Positions 1 through 12,065 of a stretch of 64,000 bases of DNA are shown here, in pieces; the first letter of the stretch is position 1; every line of letters begins with the position of its first letter. Below the pieces are notes generated by a model. That model saw only the letters and a list, made by a program, of their open reading frames with translations, made no database searches and was not told where the DNA came from. Origin of the DNA: Antedon mediterranea (taxonomy: Eukaryota; Echinodermata; Crinoidea; Comatulida; Antedonidae); assembly GCF_964355755.1 (NCBI RefSeq), contig NC_092672.1:29692501-29756500 (forward strand), given 5' to 3'. Both the position numbers and the translations under genes were made by a program.

Positions 1-10
1 TAGTTCAGGA

Positions 11-62
11 CCGACTTGGATTGAATTCATTTGAAGTATTAATGCATTTATACAGATCATTT
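11..62. repeat. 52-bp dispersed repeat, copy 1
   Basis: This stretch recurs at 28269-28320 with a single mismatch (a T/G difference in the TGCATNTATACAG part). Flanking sequence differs between the two sites, so it looks like a piece of a dispersed repeat cut by the window edge. No coding potential is seen. Confidence 0.7.
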
Positions 63-1899
63 AGTGATTACAATCAATAAATCATTATCATGCAATTATC
101 GTAATTACAAAAAAATAGGTATTAAATTTAAAAAAATAAACAAAAAACGAACAAGAATTGAAACATGTAAAATAAAAAATGATCAAATCTGCCATTCCAT
201 TACGCGCACATAGAAGTACACAGATAGAACAAACAAAAACGCCATCTACGTTATTCAATCCCCCCCCCCCCACCATATTTTAGAGGTCAGAACCCCTTCC
301 CTGTTTCCACATTAGTGGCTTAAGCTATCCGTTATTTGATCGAAGGAGAGGAGAGTTAGTAGTCATCGTCGTTGAGATAATTAACAAAGAACTTTGGTGG
401 TAAAAATAGATATGAACATTTTAGCGGAGAAAAATGAGTTCATTTTCTTATTTACATTCGACCCACGCCTATGTAACAGAATAAGATTATTGATTACATA
501 AACTTAACGTATAGTAATATAAATTATACATACCAAGTGAGCTTGATGAAAAAACATGTCACCATGTCAGACTTGTTGATTATGTTTAAGAGATAGAAAG
601 CAATCAAACATTTTATAAGCAGGGGTCAGGTTTGAAATCGCAAATTATCATCAGTGATCGCATTTTAACATTGCGTACCGGTATGCTACAATATTGACAA
701 ATACTTAGCGTAGCGATAAACAACCTACGTAGCAAAGTCCAGTGATTGTCTATGAATTTGCTTTAAATAAATTTATAGATCTGTAAAATATAATTATGCC
801 TAGGACCCAATGGCTGTGTTTTGTCTTATTGAAATTAACAAACAATAATATTATATACACGAAATTGGGATACGTTTCCCTCTTTATATTCTTACAGCAC
901 ACATGCATAGACTCTTGTCATTTGATTGCAGTATTGTCGGTTGATATCCAATAGTCATACTATTGAACTCTTACGTCAGAGTATTACTATTTATTTGTAT
1001 ATTAATTTATTCGTTTTGTAATTATTATGTCAAAGCGGAGAGAATGGTACGAGTAGGCCTAATGGTAGTTCGGGCGCAACCAGTGATAAAATCCATAGGA
1101 TGAGGGGTGGGGTAATGCAACACTGCCATAAACGCTTGATTTGAATTGTTTTCAAACATTTCAGGTTCCCTTAGGGCTTTAGTGGCTTGGCCTATCAGTC
1201 ATTGAAGGAAGGGGAGTAACTTTTGAGGTCGAGATTCTTCTTGTGGTACAACCATTGCTGTAGTTAAATTTGAGGGCAGTATGTATATATCAGGTCAGTT
1301 TATATAAGCCTGTAGGCCTAAGTTATTAACTCGCTGTTTCGTCACCCACAACAAATTATGCTATTAAGAGTTCACTGGGTCTCTGCACAAAATTATGTTA
1401 TCACTCTTATCACTTCACTGTGTCGCCACACCAAATTATGTTATCAAGAATTCACTGTGTACCCACACCAAATATATTAACAGATAAAAATACGATTGTT
1501 CACTCAATAAACACATTGATTGACTCTAATCGACATATAGCGTGACAACTAAATATTACAATAAATGACAATTTCACAAGATAATTGTCTGAACAAATTT
1601 GGAAGAAAACTGGACACCGTAGAAGCGTGCTGCATGCTCTTTTAAATGTGTATAACTTTGACGAAAGATATGGAGAAACTACTTGTTTAATATCAGCTGG
1701 CCATATGATATGATAACGTCAAAACATCCGAAAGGCACAATTTTTAAACGAATTCATATTACCAATGCATAATGCAATAGTTTTAAACATGGGAATCACT
1801 TTGATTTTTAAAAGCTGTAATATATTAATATACGGTGTAGGTGAAAGTACGCGACACACGTTATTCAAATTCTTAAAGACGTGTTAAACCCATGAGTTA
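63..1899. other. Gene-less stretch with diverged dispersed repeats
   Basis: No convincing gene is seen. The parts around 230-400 and 1110-1560 resemble each other and 4550-4860 (shared order: an AAACATTT/ACATTTTAG block, a 'TTAGTGGCTT' block, then GACTCTAATC-ACATATAGCG near the end), so they are old copies of one repeat. Around 1330-1480 a roughly 55-bp motif (CACACCAAATTATGTTATCA-like) repeats about three times. Confidence 0.5.
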
Positions 1900-3337
1900 T
1901 CTATAATTTACGTAAGGGCAAAATTCGGTAAATCTCGGTTTATTTCTAAAATTTCTACTCGATGGTATATAAAGTTGGTTCGTACTTTCGGTACTGATTT
2001 TAACCATCTGATGTAACCCTGTTTACTAATTAAATTGAGTTAGGTAATTAGTTATTGACGATTAAAACGAATTTAGGTTCAACGATTTGCCCCAAATAGG
2101 GGTGTTTTCCGATCGTGGTATACACTGTCTAATGGATGTCCATCTTGAAAAATACCCGCCACAATAATACGAGGAGGCTTCGCATTTTCCTATCTCCTCC
2201 TACGATAATTGTTTTTAATAGCTGAAAACTGGTTGAACAGCTAGAGTACAGCATCATAATGTTGAAGACAGGCCGATTTTCTTTAAAAAATACTATTTTG
2301 ATAGATTTAATATACGATTATACAAATGTATTGATTTGCGATGAATGGAACATTTCAATCTCTGTTTCACAAGTGTCTATTCCCTCAGGCGTCGTAAAGG
2401 CAAGTACAGTACTGTATACTCGAAATTCGATCCATTTTTGTTTTCAATCTGTGCTGCAGAGGTTGGATATAATTTTTTTTTAAACGGATAATGAGCTAGC
2501 GTTTTCACTCGCCGTATATTATGTACAAATCTTTATTATTGCAGTTAAACCACCCACATCATCACCTTTCCCTCACTGGCATGAGTAGCGTTGTAAAACC
2601 AGTAGAGAATAGGCCTACGGTACATCACATGCCCTAAACGCAGAACAACTTTGGTGGGTAGGGTAGGAACCAACTTAAGTATGAATTGGCTCTAAGAAAC
2701 AATTGAAAACCATTAGGCCTACTAATTAAGTTGAGTTAGATAATTTAATATTTATTGACGATTAAATCGAATTTATGATTTTCCCCGAATAGAGGTGGTT
2801 TTCACAAATTGTTTTACATTATATTATAAACATATACACGTCGTAGTGATGTATCGTTACATGTGCTGTACTATTTCAATCGACTAGGACGGTGATAGTT
2901 TCAACAAAGTATTACATCGCAATGTTTTACTGTGTTTAGTGGTATATTATTTGTAAAACATGAAAGCAATTAATATTTCGTTACTAAATGGATAAAGAAT
3001 ATATTTTAACATTGTTCCTCTTTGCACCCATCCTCTTCCCCATCCCTCAACCCTAATGTTACATACAAAACACAAATTAAGTTTGTTTAAATTTGACTTA
3101 AACAATTGGTCTTATTTTGTGACAAGTTTCTCTTTCGGAAGTAATAGGGTGCTAATTTTAGTTGAGTACATAAATCACAGTGTCTATTTATTCGTTCCTG
3201 TACACGACATGTATTATTGTCCTGCGGTACGTACATTTGAAATCGCCAGTTTTTTAACGCTGAAATTATTATGTATTCGAGAACCATCTGTGGGCACGAC
3301 CTAGATGGTACGCGAGCGAAGCGAGCGTACCATCTAG
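1900..3337 (+). mobile_element. Helitron-like non-autonomous element, copy A
   Basis: The 1438-bp element starts TCTATAATTTACG after a host A and ends in CTAG. Its last 37 nt (3301-3337) form a hairpin with a perfect 13-bp stem (CTAGATGGTACGC / GCGTACCATCTAG) and an 11-nt loop. TC at the 5' end, CTRR at the 3' end, a 3' hairpin and insertion between A and T are Helitron hallmarks. The hairpin here includes the terminal CTAG instead of lying about 10 bp upstream, which is atypical. No Rep/helicase frame is present, so it would need a helper in trans. Relative to copy B it carries about 230 bp extra near 2516-2745. Confidence 0.7.
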
Positions 3338-4519
3338 TCTATATATAAATTTACGTAAGGGCAAAATTCGGTAAATCGCGCCTTACTTTTAGAATTTTTA
3401 CTCGATGGTATGTAAAGTTGGTTCGTACTTTCGGTACTGATTTTAACCACCTGATGTAACCCTGTTTACTAATTAAATTAAGTTAGATAATTAGTTATTG
3501 ACGATTAAAACGAATTTAGGTTCAACGATTTGCCCCAGATAGGGGTGTTTTCCGATCGTGGTATACACTGTCTAATGGATGTCCATCTTGAAAAATACCC
3601 GCCACAAAAATGCGAGGAGGCTTCGCATTTTCCTATCTCCTCCTACGATAATTGTTTTTAATAGCTGAAAACCGGTTGAACAGCTCGAGTACAGTATCAT
3701 AATGTTGAAGACAGGCCGATTTTCTTAAAAAAATACTATTTTGATAGATTTAATATACGTTTATACAAATGTATTGATTTGCGATGAATGGAACATTCCA
3801 ATCTCTGTGTCGTTCCACAAGTGTCTATTCCCTCAGGCATCGTAAAGGAAAGTACTGTATGCTTATAACAGAAATTCGATCCATTTTTTTTTTCAATCTG
3901 TGCTGCAGAGGTTGGATATAATTTTTTTTAAACGGATAATGAGCTAGCGTTTTCAGTCGCCGTAATTTAATATTTATTACCGATTAAATCGAATTTATGA
4001 TTTGCCCCGAATAGAGGTGGTTTTCACAAATTGTTTAACATTATATATAAACATACGTCGTAGTGTATCGTTACATGTACTGTACTATTTCAATCGACTA
4101 CGACGGTGATAGTTTCAACAAAGTATTACATCGCAATGTTTTACTGTGTTTAGTGGTATATTATTTGTAAAACATGTTAATTAATATTTTGTTCCTCTTT
4201 GCACCCATCCTCTTCCCCATCTCTCAACCATAATGTTACATACAAAACACAAATTAAGTTTGTTTAAATTTGACTTAAACAATTGGTCTCATTTTGTGAC
4301 AACTTTCTCTTTCGGAAGTAATTCCCAGTGTGCTAATTTTAGTTGAGTACATAAATCACAGTGTCTATTTAATCGTTCCTGTAAACGACATATATTATTG
4401 TCCTGCATTATTGTACATTTGAAATCGCCAGTTTTTTAACGCTGAAATCACTGTGTATTCGAGAACCATCTGTGGGCACGACCTAGATGGTACGCGAGCG
4501 ATGCGAGCGTACCATCTAG
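3338..4519 (+). mobile_element. Helitron-like non-autonomous element, copy B (tandem)
   Basis: The 1182-bp element begins (TCTATATATAAATTTACG) at the base after the CTAG of copy A and ends in CTAG followed by T4520. The 37-nt terminal hairpin (4483-4519) differs from copy A by one base in the loop. Copies A and B are closely similar over most of their length, apart from the segment missing here near 3964. The head-to-tail arrangement TC...CTAG-TC...CTAG between a host A and a host T fits a rolling-circle concatemer or an insertion at the end of an existing copy. Confidence 0.7.
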
Positions 4520-5736
4520 TTATTTACAATGACAATCATGGTAATTGCATTTAGGCCTATCAAACTGCCATACACGTTTAATTTAATTCCCCAACATTTT
4601 AGGGGGTGGGGTAAGGACATCCCCTTGCGTTCGTGGACATTAGTTGCTTGATTAAGTATTCATCGGAGTAAGGGGTTATAGATGTCGTCGTCGAGAGGGC
4701 AGTAGGAGGTCAGTTCGCATGGTTATCGAGTCACTGTCACCAACAACAAATCATGTTATCGGGAGTCACAGTGTGTACAGTTTACATAAGGAACGATTTG
4801 CATTACACAATGATTGACTCTAATCAACATATAGCGTTTGGGTGTACGTGACAATATATGATAGCAAAAATAATATAAATGTAGATAAATAATATATTGC
4901 CAAAGGGACAGTAACCTATCTGTACCAGTATGTTCCACATCACATCAACATAGACAGCGCTAACTGGTTAAACGTAAGGGGCCCAGAGCATGAGCAGCCC
5001 AATGCAACTTACGCAGAGTTGGAAAGCACCTTAGGAGTACTAAACAATCAAACCCCCTTCCCTTCCCTTTCCCCCCGTCCCACACTTCCCACAACCTGCA
5101 TTACGCCACTTTTCACATTGGTTTCCCATAGGAGGACGCAACGCAAAACGTAGACGCACCGTATCGACGGAAAGTGCGTTTATGCTTAGTTCTCAATAGA
5201 TATATGCGCGTTGTTAAGGGGCGTGGAACTGATCGTGTCGCAGCCACAGATAAAACTATTGATCTCTGGAGCTCAGCATCATGTTGTTAGATTGCATTAA
5301 AGTAAACTGTTTATACTTTTTATTATTATCAAAATATTATTATTATTTATGTTTTCATCTTCAAATCCTTCTCTACGCATGCGTATAACCTAACCTTTTA
5401 CTTCCCGCAAACAAATTCGCCTAGTGGAAAATTGTCTTCACTAGGCGAATATAATCTCTTCTACTGAATGTTTGCTTTGTTACATCAAAACACATAATTT
5501 TGTTCATTGATTTTATTTACTTACTTTTATTTATGCCCTTTGGATGTGTTTTCTACTACTATTTTTACCTTCTTATTTTAGTGTTTTGTTTTTGTTGTCT
5601 TGTTTTGCCTTGATATGCTTGGTCCTTCAAGCTGTGACCTGGGATGTTTTGTTACATTCTTATGTTTATATGATATGATTAAACTTATAACTATAACATC
5701 TTTTAAGATTTAAAAATCTTTAATATTGGATCACCT
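4520..5736. other. Gene-less stretch
   Basis: 4550-4860 is a diverged copy of the dispersed repeat at 1110-1560. Around 5126-5160 a GC-rich patch (GGACGCAACGCAAAACGTAG) resembles an end of the CGCAACG MITE family at 42.5 kb. No gene is seen. Confidence 0.45.
5415..5450. other. Perfect 12-bp hairpin
   Basis: ATTCGCCTAGTG and its exact reverse complement CACTAGGCGAAT are separated by 12 nt. It stands in otherwise AT-rich sequence with no recognised element around it. It may be a short MITE remnant or a structured RNA element; the function is unknown. Confidence 0.6.
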
Positions 5737-5885
5737 GATCTACTACTGGAATTTATGGCGAGAAAGATGAAGCAGTATTATTAAACAAAGATTGGTTCAC
5801 AGATAACAAAACTTTATGAAGACAGAGGCCCAACCTTTACATTGGCTTTCTATGCTTTCATGATTAACCATTTAAATAATTCTAG
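5737..5885 (+). pseudogene. Decayed fragment of the LamG-like lectin exon
   Basis: This stretch matches 10919-11060, the first part of the LamG-like exon of the lectin gene downstream. Shared blocks include CTACTGG(G/A)ATTTATGGCGAG, GATGAAGCAGTATT and AAAGGCCCAAC-like text followed by TTGGCTTTCTATG. Small indels break the frame and the match ends abruptly. It shows that the lectin gene once had a neighbour in tandem on the same strand. Confidence 0.75.
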
Positions 5886-6012
5886 TCTTCTGTTATGTTA
5901 TGTTTTGTAACATATCAAAATTTGAAATATAATATCGTATTTACAGAAGAAGAACTTTCAACTGTAAATGGAATAGATCTTATGTGGTCATCTGAAGCAG
6001 AGTTTTCAACTG

Positions 6013-6210
6013 GTGATGCATCTTGATGTAAGTCTGGAGAAAGTTAGAACTGTTTTCCATGCAGGTGCAATTGTACACAATGCAATCAAAGAAGCTATAA
6101 GTATGAGTTGTTGGCCTGCAACATCCCAGGATATAAATCTGAATGAAGCGATAGAGGTGATTCCATTCCACCTACAATTTAATAGCATAGTGCATTGGCG
6201 CCACAGTTGA
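6013..6210 (+). pseudogene. Short conserved-looking frame, family uncertain
   Basis: The 65-codon frame reads VFHAGAIVHNAIKEA, then WPATSQDINLNEA, IEVIPFHLQ. That pattern (paired hydrophobic helices, WP motif, VIP) resembles, from memory, part of an uncharacterised, often repeat-associated invertebrate protein family. There is no start context and no downstream continuation. It follows the decayed lectin fragment, so it may be a transposon scrap. The identification is weak. Confidence 0.25.
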
Positions 6211-6784
6211 ACCAAACACGGTAAATTATGTTGATGTAAGCCCTGAGAACCATGTTAAAATTGTATCAATTTGCCAGGACATTGTTAACTTAACATCGAA
6301 AGGAAAAAAACAAACTCCATAGTCTTTTGGATAATAGGTAATACAGTAGTATAAGAAACAGGACAAAGAGAATGTATGTAAATTGTAATGTAAATAAAGT
6401 AACGTCCGTGTTGAGTTACATTGTATTATATGTTGCAATATTTAAAAAGATCAATTAACTGTAATAATAAAGCAGTTAAAATTAACTGTTAGGTCTAATA
6501 ATAAAGCAGTTGCTTTTCCTCGTATAACCGTATAGACTGTCGCCAAGCAGCCCGTATCCATGAAAACTTCTGTAGCAAAATTGTAATTGAGGGCGTCATC
6601 AAATTGTATGGAAAAGCCAATGCAAACAACATTTAAAAATAACAATAGGGTTGTCCCAAAAGATGGTTTCTACTATAATGTATTCCTTCTTATACGCACA
6701 ATATCCTCCCGTTATCAGCTTCTCTCTTTTCATACCATAGCCGATCGACCATCAACTCAATTTTACGGGAAATGCTAATTTATG

Positions 6785-7045
6785 CGGGCGGTAGTCTTGG
6801 AATAGTCTACCTGTGGAAATAAAACATGCTAACACAACCACCCTTATTTCAACAGCTTTTAAAAACTCATCTTTTCAACAAATATTTTTACCCTCGATAA
6901 ACCATTTTCAATCGTTGAGATCCTTATATATCTTTTGGCTTGTCACTCTCATTGTTTTTTAATTGCTCTTTTTATTTTATTTATTTCATGGATTATTCTG
7001 TTTTGAGTTCTGTTGTAGAATATAATATTAACTACATTTAATAAA
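6785..7045 (+). mobile_element. LINE 3'-end fragment (RT C-terminus)
   Basis: Reading TCT TGG AAT onward at about 6797 gives SWNSLPVEIKHANTTT, then AFKN and FQQIFLPSI. This is the C-terminal signature of CR1/L2/Jockey-group reverse transcriptases (WN-LP-x-I ... FK ... LF). It continues into an AT-rich 3' UTR-like tail ending near TAATAAAAATATAG. The fragment is 5'-truncated and dead. Confidence 0.65.
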
Positions 7046-8532
7046 AATATAGTAAATACGTCATTATTGAGAGGCTGTAGCTAATTAGAATACGAAAATC
7101 CATCGAGATCAATGGCCATTTTTGAAATTTAGAGAAGTCTTATGCGTTGCTGATGTCAAAGTTCAATAATCCAAGAACAAAAAATTAAAATAGTTACTCA
7201 ATTATTTAGTGAAGCATCTATTCAGTGAATTTAGTGACTGCGGAAGATTCTAAATCTCATCTGCCGGAACGCCTCTTTAGTTTGCGCATGCGCATTTAAT
7301 TCCTATAAGTAAACTATCTTAAACGTTGAGGGCACTTTTGGAACGTGGTTCCTCCAAGGTCACTGCTTTTTTTTTCTCAATTATGTATTTAAATAGTTAA
7401 TTAATATTCATTCAGTACTACCGGTAATCTATAGTTTGGCCTAAAATTATTAAAAATTCACATTTTTATGATCAAATTTTGTTCAATACAAATTTAAATT
7501 ATCTCTTATATTTGTTAACGCAAATCATGCATTCACACGTTTGTATTGTTTGAGTGTTACATTACAAATTGTTTGAATATGTATACAAGCGTAGTAGGAT
7601 TACAATGTCAGTTTATTAAGAGAAAGAAAGTAAACATACATAAGTATGAAGAAGTAACAAGTCAATCCGTTTTACAAGATAAAAACTGAATCGAACTCAT
7701 GATGTATTTGTTTATTTTTTTTGTTTTCTTTTTAACTTTTTGAATTCTCATGCGGTTGAGTTTATTCTTTCTTTTTTTTTCAAATAGGTAGTCCTAAAAT
7801 AACAATTTTGAAATGCTGTGATAGGCCAACTTGATATGCATTCTTACATCTTCAGATTGGTATTTTGTGCATTTCAGTCAAAAAGAAACTTGTATATATA
7901 TTTTTTTAATGCATTAAAGCACAGTAAACATATATTTAAAAACACTGACTAATTCATAAAACGATTCCAAATTCAATTACAATATTTATGAGAATAGTAA
8001 ATAATGTATTTAAAAACATTAGGCCTAATTCATATAGCAAAATATAATATTTATGAGAATATTTATTTTGGTCGGTTTGAAAAATGTATGTAAATATTAT
8101 TATGATATTTGCGCTCTATATGAATATAGTTCTTTGAATACAAAGAGAATGAAAAAAAAGGTCTTCATAATTCTAGATTCTAATTTTCTTTATTAAAAAT
8201 AAATAATGCGTAAACATTTTGGTATGTATGGTACATGAAGTACAATTTTTAACAAACGTATTTGAAAGAATCATAAAACTAATAATAAATTTAAGATTTA
8301 TAGTTAATAGAATAGAATTTTGGAACGACGATAAAGGCATCATGCACATATCGCTTCTTTTTAAAGAATCATTATTTATAACCAATTAAATCAAAATATT
8401 AGATTTCTAAATAATTTATATAAGTGTTTATACTAATATAATACTTATACTATTATTATACTCATATATGTACTATACTCCATAGCTCGTTGACAAATCT
8501 ACACTTTGTAATAAAATAAAATTTTATTTCAG
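7046..8532. other. Upstream flank of the lectin gene
   Basis: AT-rich sequence with several short poly-T/poly-A runs and TATTTATGAGAATA-type short repeats near 7980-8060. The first (signal peptide) exon of the lectin gene should lie here or further upstream and should end in phase 1. I could not identify it with confidence. Confidence 0.4.
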
Positions 8533-11500
8533 CACTCATATCTTATGGAAAGCCAGCAACATCATTGTCTGTATATCAACGTTCTAAACCTGTATATTCG
8601 ACTGACGGGAATGAAAGAACCTGTTTCCATTCAGGTGATATACAGTCTAGACCACCGTAATCTAAATAAATAATTATGTACAGCGATCCATGGTTATACC
8701 ACGGAGAAATAAGTTATATTTCTCCATTTCTTCCATACAAAATTCGTATAGGTTAGGCCTATGTGGTATGCGCCAGATAAAAATTGATACAAAAGCCAAC
8801 AAAGGGATTTGGCGTTTTTCATCGATTTTGGCATAAAACTCATTCCATAACAGGTTCAGCTATTTAGGTGTCAAGAATTGCAATTGTAGGAAATTTTATT
8901 TTCAGGCTATACTGGGCCACATAGTACGGCGAATATGTACTATTGGCGTTACCGCCTTGGCTATACGCTATTTAGGATTATATAACCTTACGGAAAGAGA
9001 TACAAATCCATAACATAATATATTTACATTTGTTAAAGCAAAAACACGGATTGGTGAATGGCTGAAAGTTGATCTTGGAGCAAACTATACGATTACAACA
9101 GTGGTCGTCATTAATAGAATAAGTAAACTTTTTTATCGTAATTATTAATGTCATTTTCACCTTTCATTCCACGTACAATTGTTATTTGTATACTTATTTT
9201 AACCTATCATTTTACCTAATAATATATAAATTTATTTAACATATTATAAAATAATAAATAAATATATAAAACAAATTATTGCTTTATATATTTGCACATT
9301 CTACCAAAGTAGTCAAGAAAACTAATCCGATAAACAAAACAAAAAATACCATATCTAGACAAAACTCCACATAACTGCTTTCCGTTTACTATAGTACATA
9401 ACTCACATTAATTTGTTTGTTAGTTATGTGAGCGTCTCACTAGACAATACAAATCAGTAAAGTGAGACGGACGCATTTTGTATATTTGTACTCTATGAAA
9501 TGATGACTGTGTCTTTCTAAAACGAATTTGTTGTTATTGTTGTTGTTGTTGTTGCTGTTGTTGTCGTCTAACCCCTGTCGCCGAATAATGGACCAGAATT
9601 CAAACTTTTGGCTTTATAAAATTGTTTTTTTTTCTCTTTGTCTCTTATAGCCCGCTTTTATTCATTCTTTCCTGCATATCCTCTTAAACAATAATGTACT
9701 GTATAACATAATAATTAGAATCTCGTTTCCTTTATATAAACCATTATTATCTAATATATTTAACGTTTGTCCTCTTAAATGCTTTATGTTAATTTCTGAA
9801 GAAACAAGACATAGGCCTATTCAAATTATGTGTCAAATTTATCAACAATTCATGACCCAAGAACATGGGTGGATTAGTATACTTTATGATGTTTCATTCC
9901 TTAACCAGTAAAACCATTTTGTCAATGGATTCTGGTCAACTGTGCCGCAGTTATTATCGATCGTTACGGTATCATTATCGATATTGATGTCACTATCAGT
10001 ATTTATATCAATATTATTATGATCATCATTACCTAAATCTTACGTACATCTTAACTTAATTAAATATTCATAAACAGCTGTAGCTTATTATAACAAACGA
10101 ATTGCTGGTGCTGTGGTAACTATTAAAACGGATGATATGAGTACACAAACCACGTGTGGTCATACTGTAACAATTGCCGATTCGTTACGCGCTCCATTGA
10201 TTGAATTTACCTGCAACCCACAAATCAGAGGACGCTACGTGAAACTATGGTTTCCGAATAAAAAGGAAGCCCTTACCATTTGTGACATTAAGGTCTACAC
10301 AGATGATTTAAGCAAAGGTAAGTTGTTAAATAAGCCTGTTTTTTTTTTATAGTAGGTCTATTATTTTTACTTACTTATTTTCTTTGTTTAATTGCCCGAT
10401 ATAATGACATCTACACCAGTTTAAAGTTTTCTTCCTGGATTATTTTTTTTGATATACAAAAAGGCAATGTCTATTTTCTGGAAAATCGATATAGGCCTAT
10501 TGGTGATGTCACAGAAGTGAAAAATGGAGTATCTGAATCTTTAATAAGGGATCGAAATATTAAATAGCGTGCCCTCCTTTGATCTCCTCTTTTGTCAAGC
10601 GCTTAACTTATCTTTGTATTATTTCTTTTTCAGTTTTAATAATTTTGTTATACTCATGTACGGAAAGCCAATGTACAGAAACGAGAGTGGGAAAAGATTT
10701 TGCACCATTACAAAAATTGTATAACTTAATATAATCTGTTAATAAACACAGAAAACAGTTAATTTTTGTTCATATGAACTCCAAAGTAGCCTATTCTACG
10801 TGGGTCATTTGATGTTCTAAATTTTACAGAGCCTCAGTGTGCGACTCCAATTCAAGTCAGTCCATTGAACAAGACTTACCATTTACAAGACATATCTGGC
10901 AACATCAATTACTTAAATGGCTCATCGAATCTAGAATTTACTACTGGGATTTATGGCGAGCATGATGAAGCAGTATTGATAAACCGAGATATTGGTTCGC
11001 AAATAACATTACTCTATGGACACAAAGGCCCAACTTTTACTTTAGCTTTCTATGTTTTCATGAAAGCCGGTTCAAAAAAGGCCTTCGTTTATTCCGACGC
11101 ATTTGAAATCATATTTGCGTTTCCCGTTAATAAACTATTGCGCGTGTCGGAAATAGCGGTTAATTACAACGTGTATGGCGAGGTTATTCGTTGCCATGCC
11201 TTGCGTTCTAAAGAGTGGACATTCTTTGCTCTTACTTTCAACGGATTCGAAAGAAAAATACGACTTTGGCGAAACGGAGAGATTGCTTGTATGGTTGATA
11301 CGGAATTCTCGGAAATCAACTTTGGAAGCATTGTGTTTGGTGGGGACAAGAGTGTAATGAAGATGGCCAAGCTACAGGTCTACCGTGAGAGCCTTGATGA
11401 ATATGAGATAAAAGAAGCGAGAGACCTGTACAATGTTATTAAGAGTAAGAATTATTGTCTTTAGTAAATAGACATACACATCAGTTAATGATTATGATTA

Positions 11501-11543
11501 TCAGTTGAAATCATTGTAATCATCACCATAATCACTATCAGTG

Positions 11544-11580
<37 letters not shown>

Positions 11581-12065
11581 AAACGTATTCATTTTATCTA
11601 TTGTTTTTTTATCGTTATTATCAACATATATATTCATTGTATTCTTGTTGTTTCTGGTGTTTGAGTCATAACTCCTTTTATGTATATTTTTTTATCCTTT
11701 CTAAAATTCGTACTATAGTTTATAGTAAGGTATTTTATAATAACAATGCCGTTTTTACTGTCGCTTTTGTCTTTTTATTCTGATTTATAAGTAATATACA
11801 TTTTTATTATTTTGCAGGTGATGAATGCTCGAAACCAAACCTTTTCCACGTCCACGTTTCCACAACTGGAAATGCACCACCATCGGTTATAAGCCGTTCT
11901 TCTACACACTCGGAGGTCTTCTGCGTATTGAGATGTCGCAGAAACATAAATTGTTTTGGAATTATTTATAATCACGAAACAAAAGGCTGTGAAGAATTTA
12001 ACGGAAATAATTTGTCAAATATTGAGACAGATTTGATTCGCAAGTACTACGTAGCAGTCCGGTAA
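8533..12065 (+). CDS. Secreted fucolectin / LamG-like / PAN-Apple domain protein (5' incomplete)
   Basis: Five exons: 8533-8634, 9039-9122, 10078-10317, 10830-11444 and 11818-12065 (stop TAA). Every recovered junction is phase 1, with AG/GT borders such as G|GTAAGT at 10318 and TTTTGCAG at 11817. About 429 residues are recovered. Exons 1-3 form one fucolectin (F5/8C-like, FTP) domain: SYGKPATSLSVYQ, TDGNERTC, GEWLKVDLG, CGHTV and GRYVKLWFP...LTICDIKVY. Exon 4 is a LamG-like jelly roll (FTLAFYVFM, W-TFFALTF, IRLWRNGEI, IVFGGD). Exon 5 is a PAN/Apple domain (DEC, EVFCVLRC, NCFGIIYN, GCEEF). Proteins with such domains are usually secreted carbohydrate-binding recognition factors. The classical fucolectin HxRGD-type sugar loop is not obvious, so fucose binding is uncertain. 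The signal-peptide exon is missing from the model. AATAAA near 12231 is a candidate poly(A) signal. Confidence 0.85.
9526..9565. repeat. (TTG)n microsatellite in a lectin intron
   Basis: A TTGTTG run with one TGC interruption lies in the second intron of the lectin gene. Confidence 0.8.
11544..11580. repeat. (CAT)n microsatellite in a lectin intron
   Basis: About 12 CAT units occur in the last lectin intron, preceded by looser ATCATCACCATAATCACTATCA text. Confidence 0.85.
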
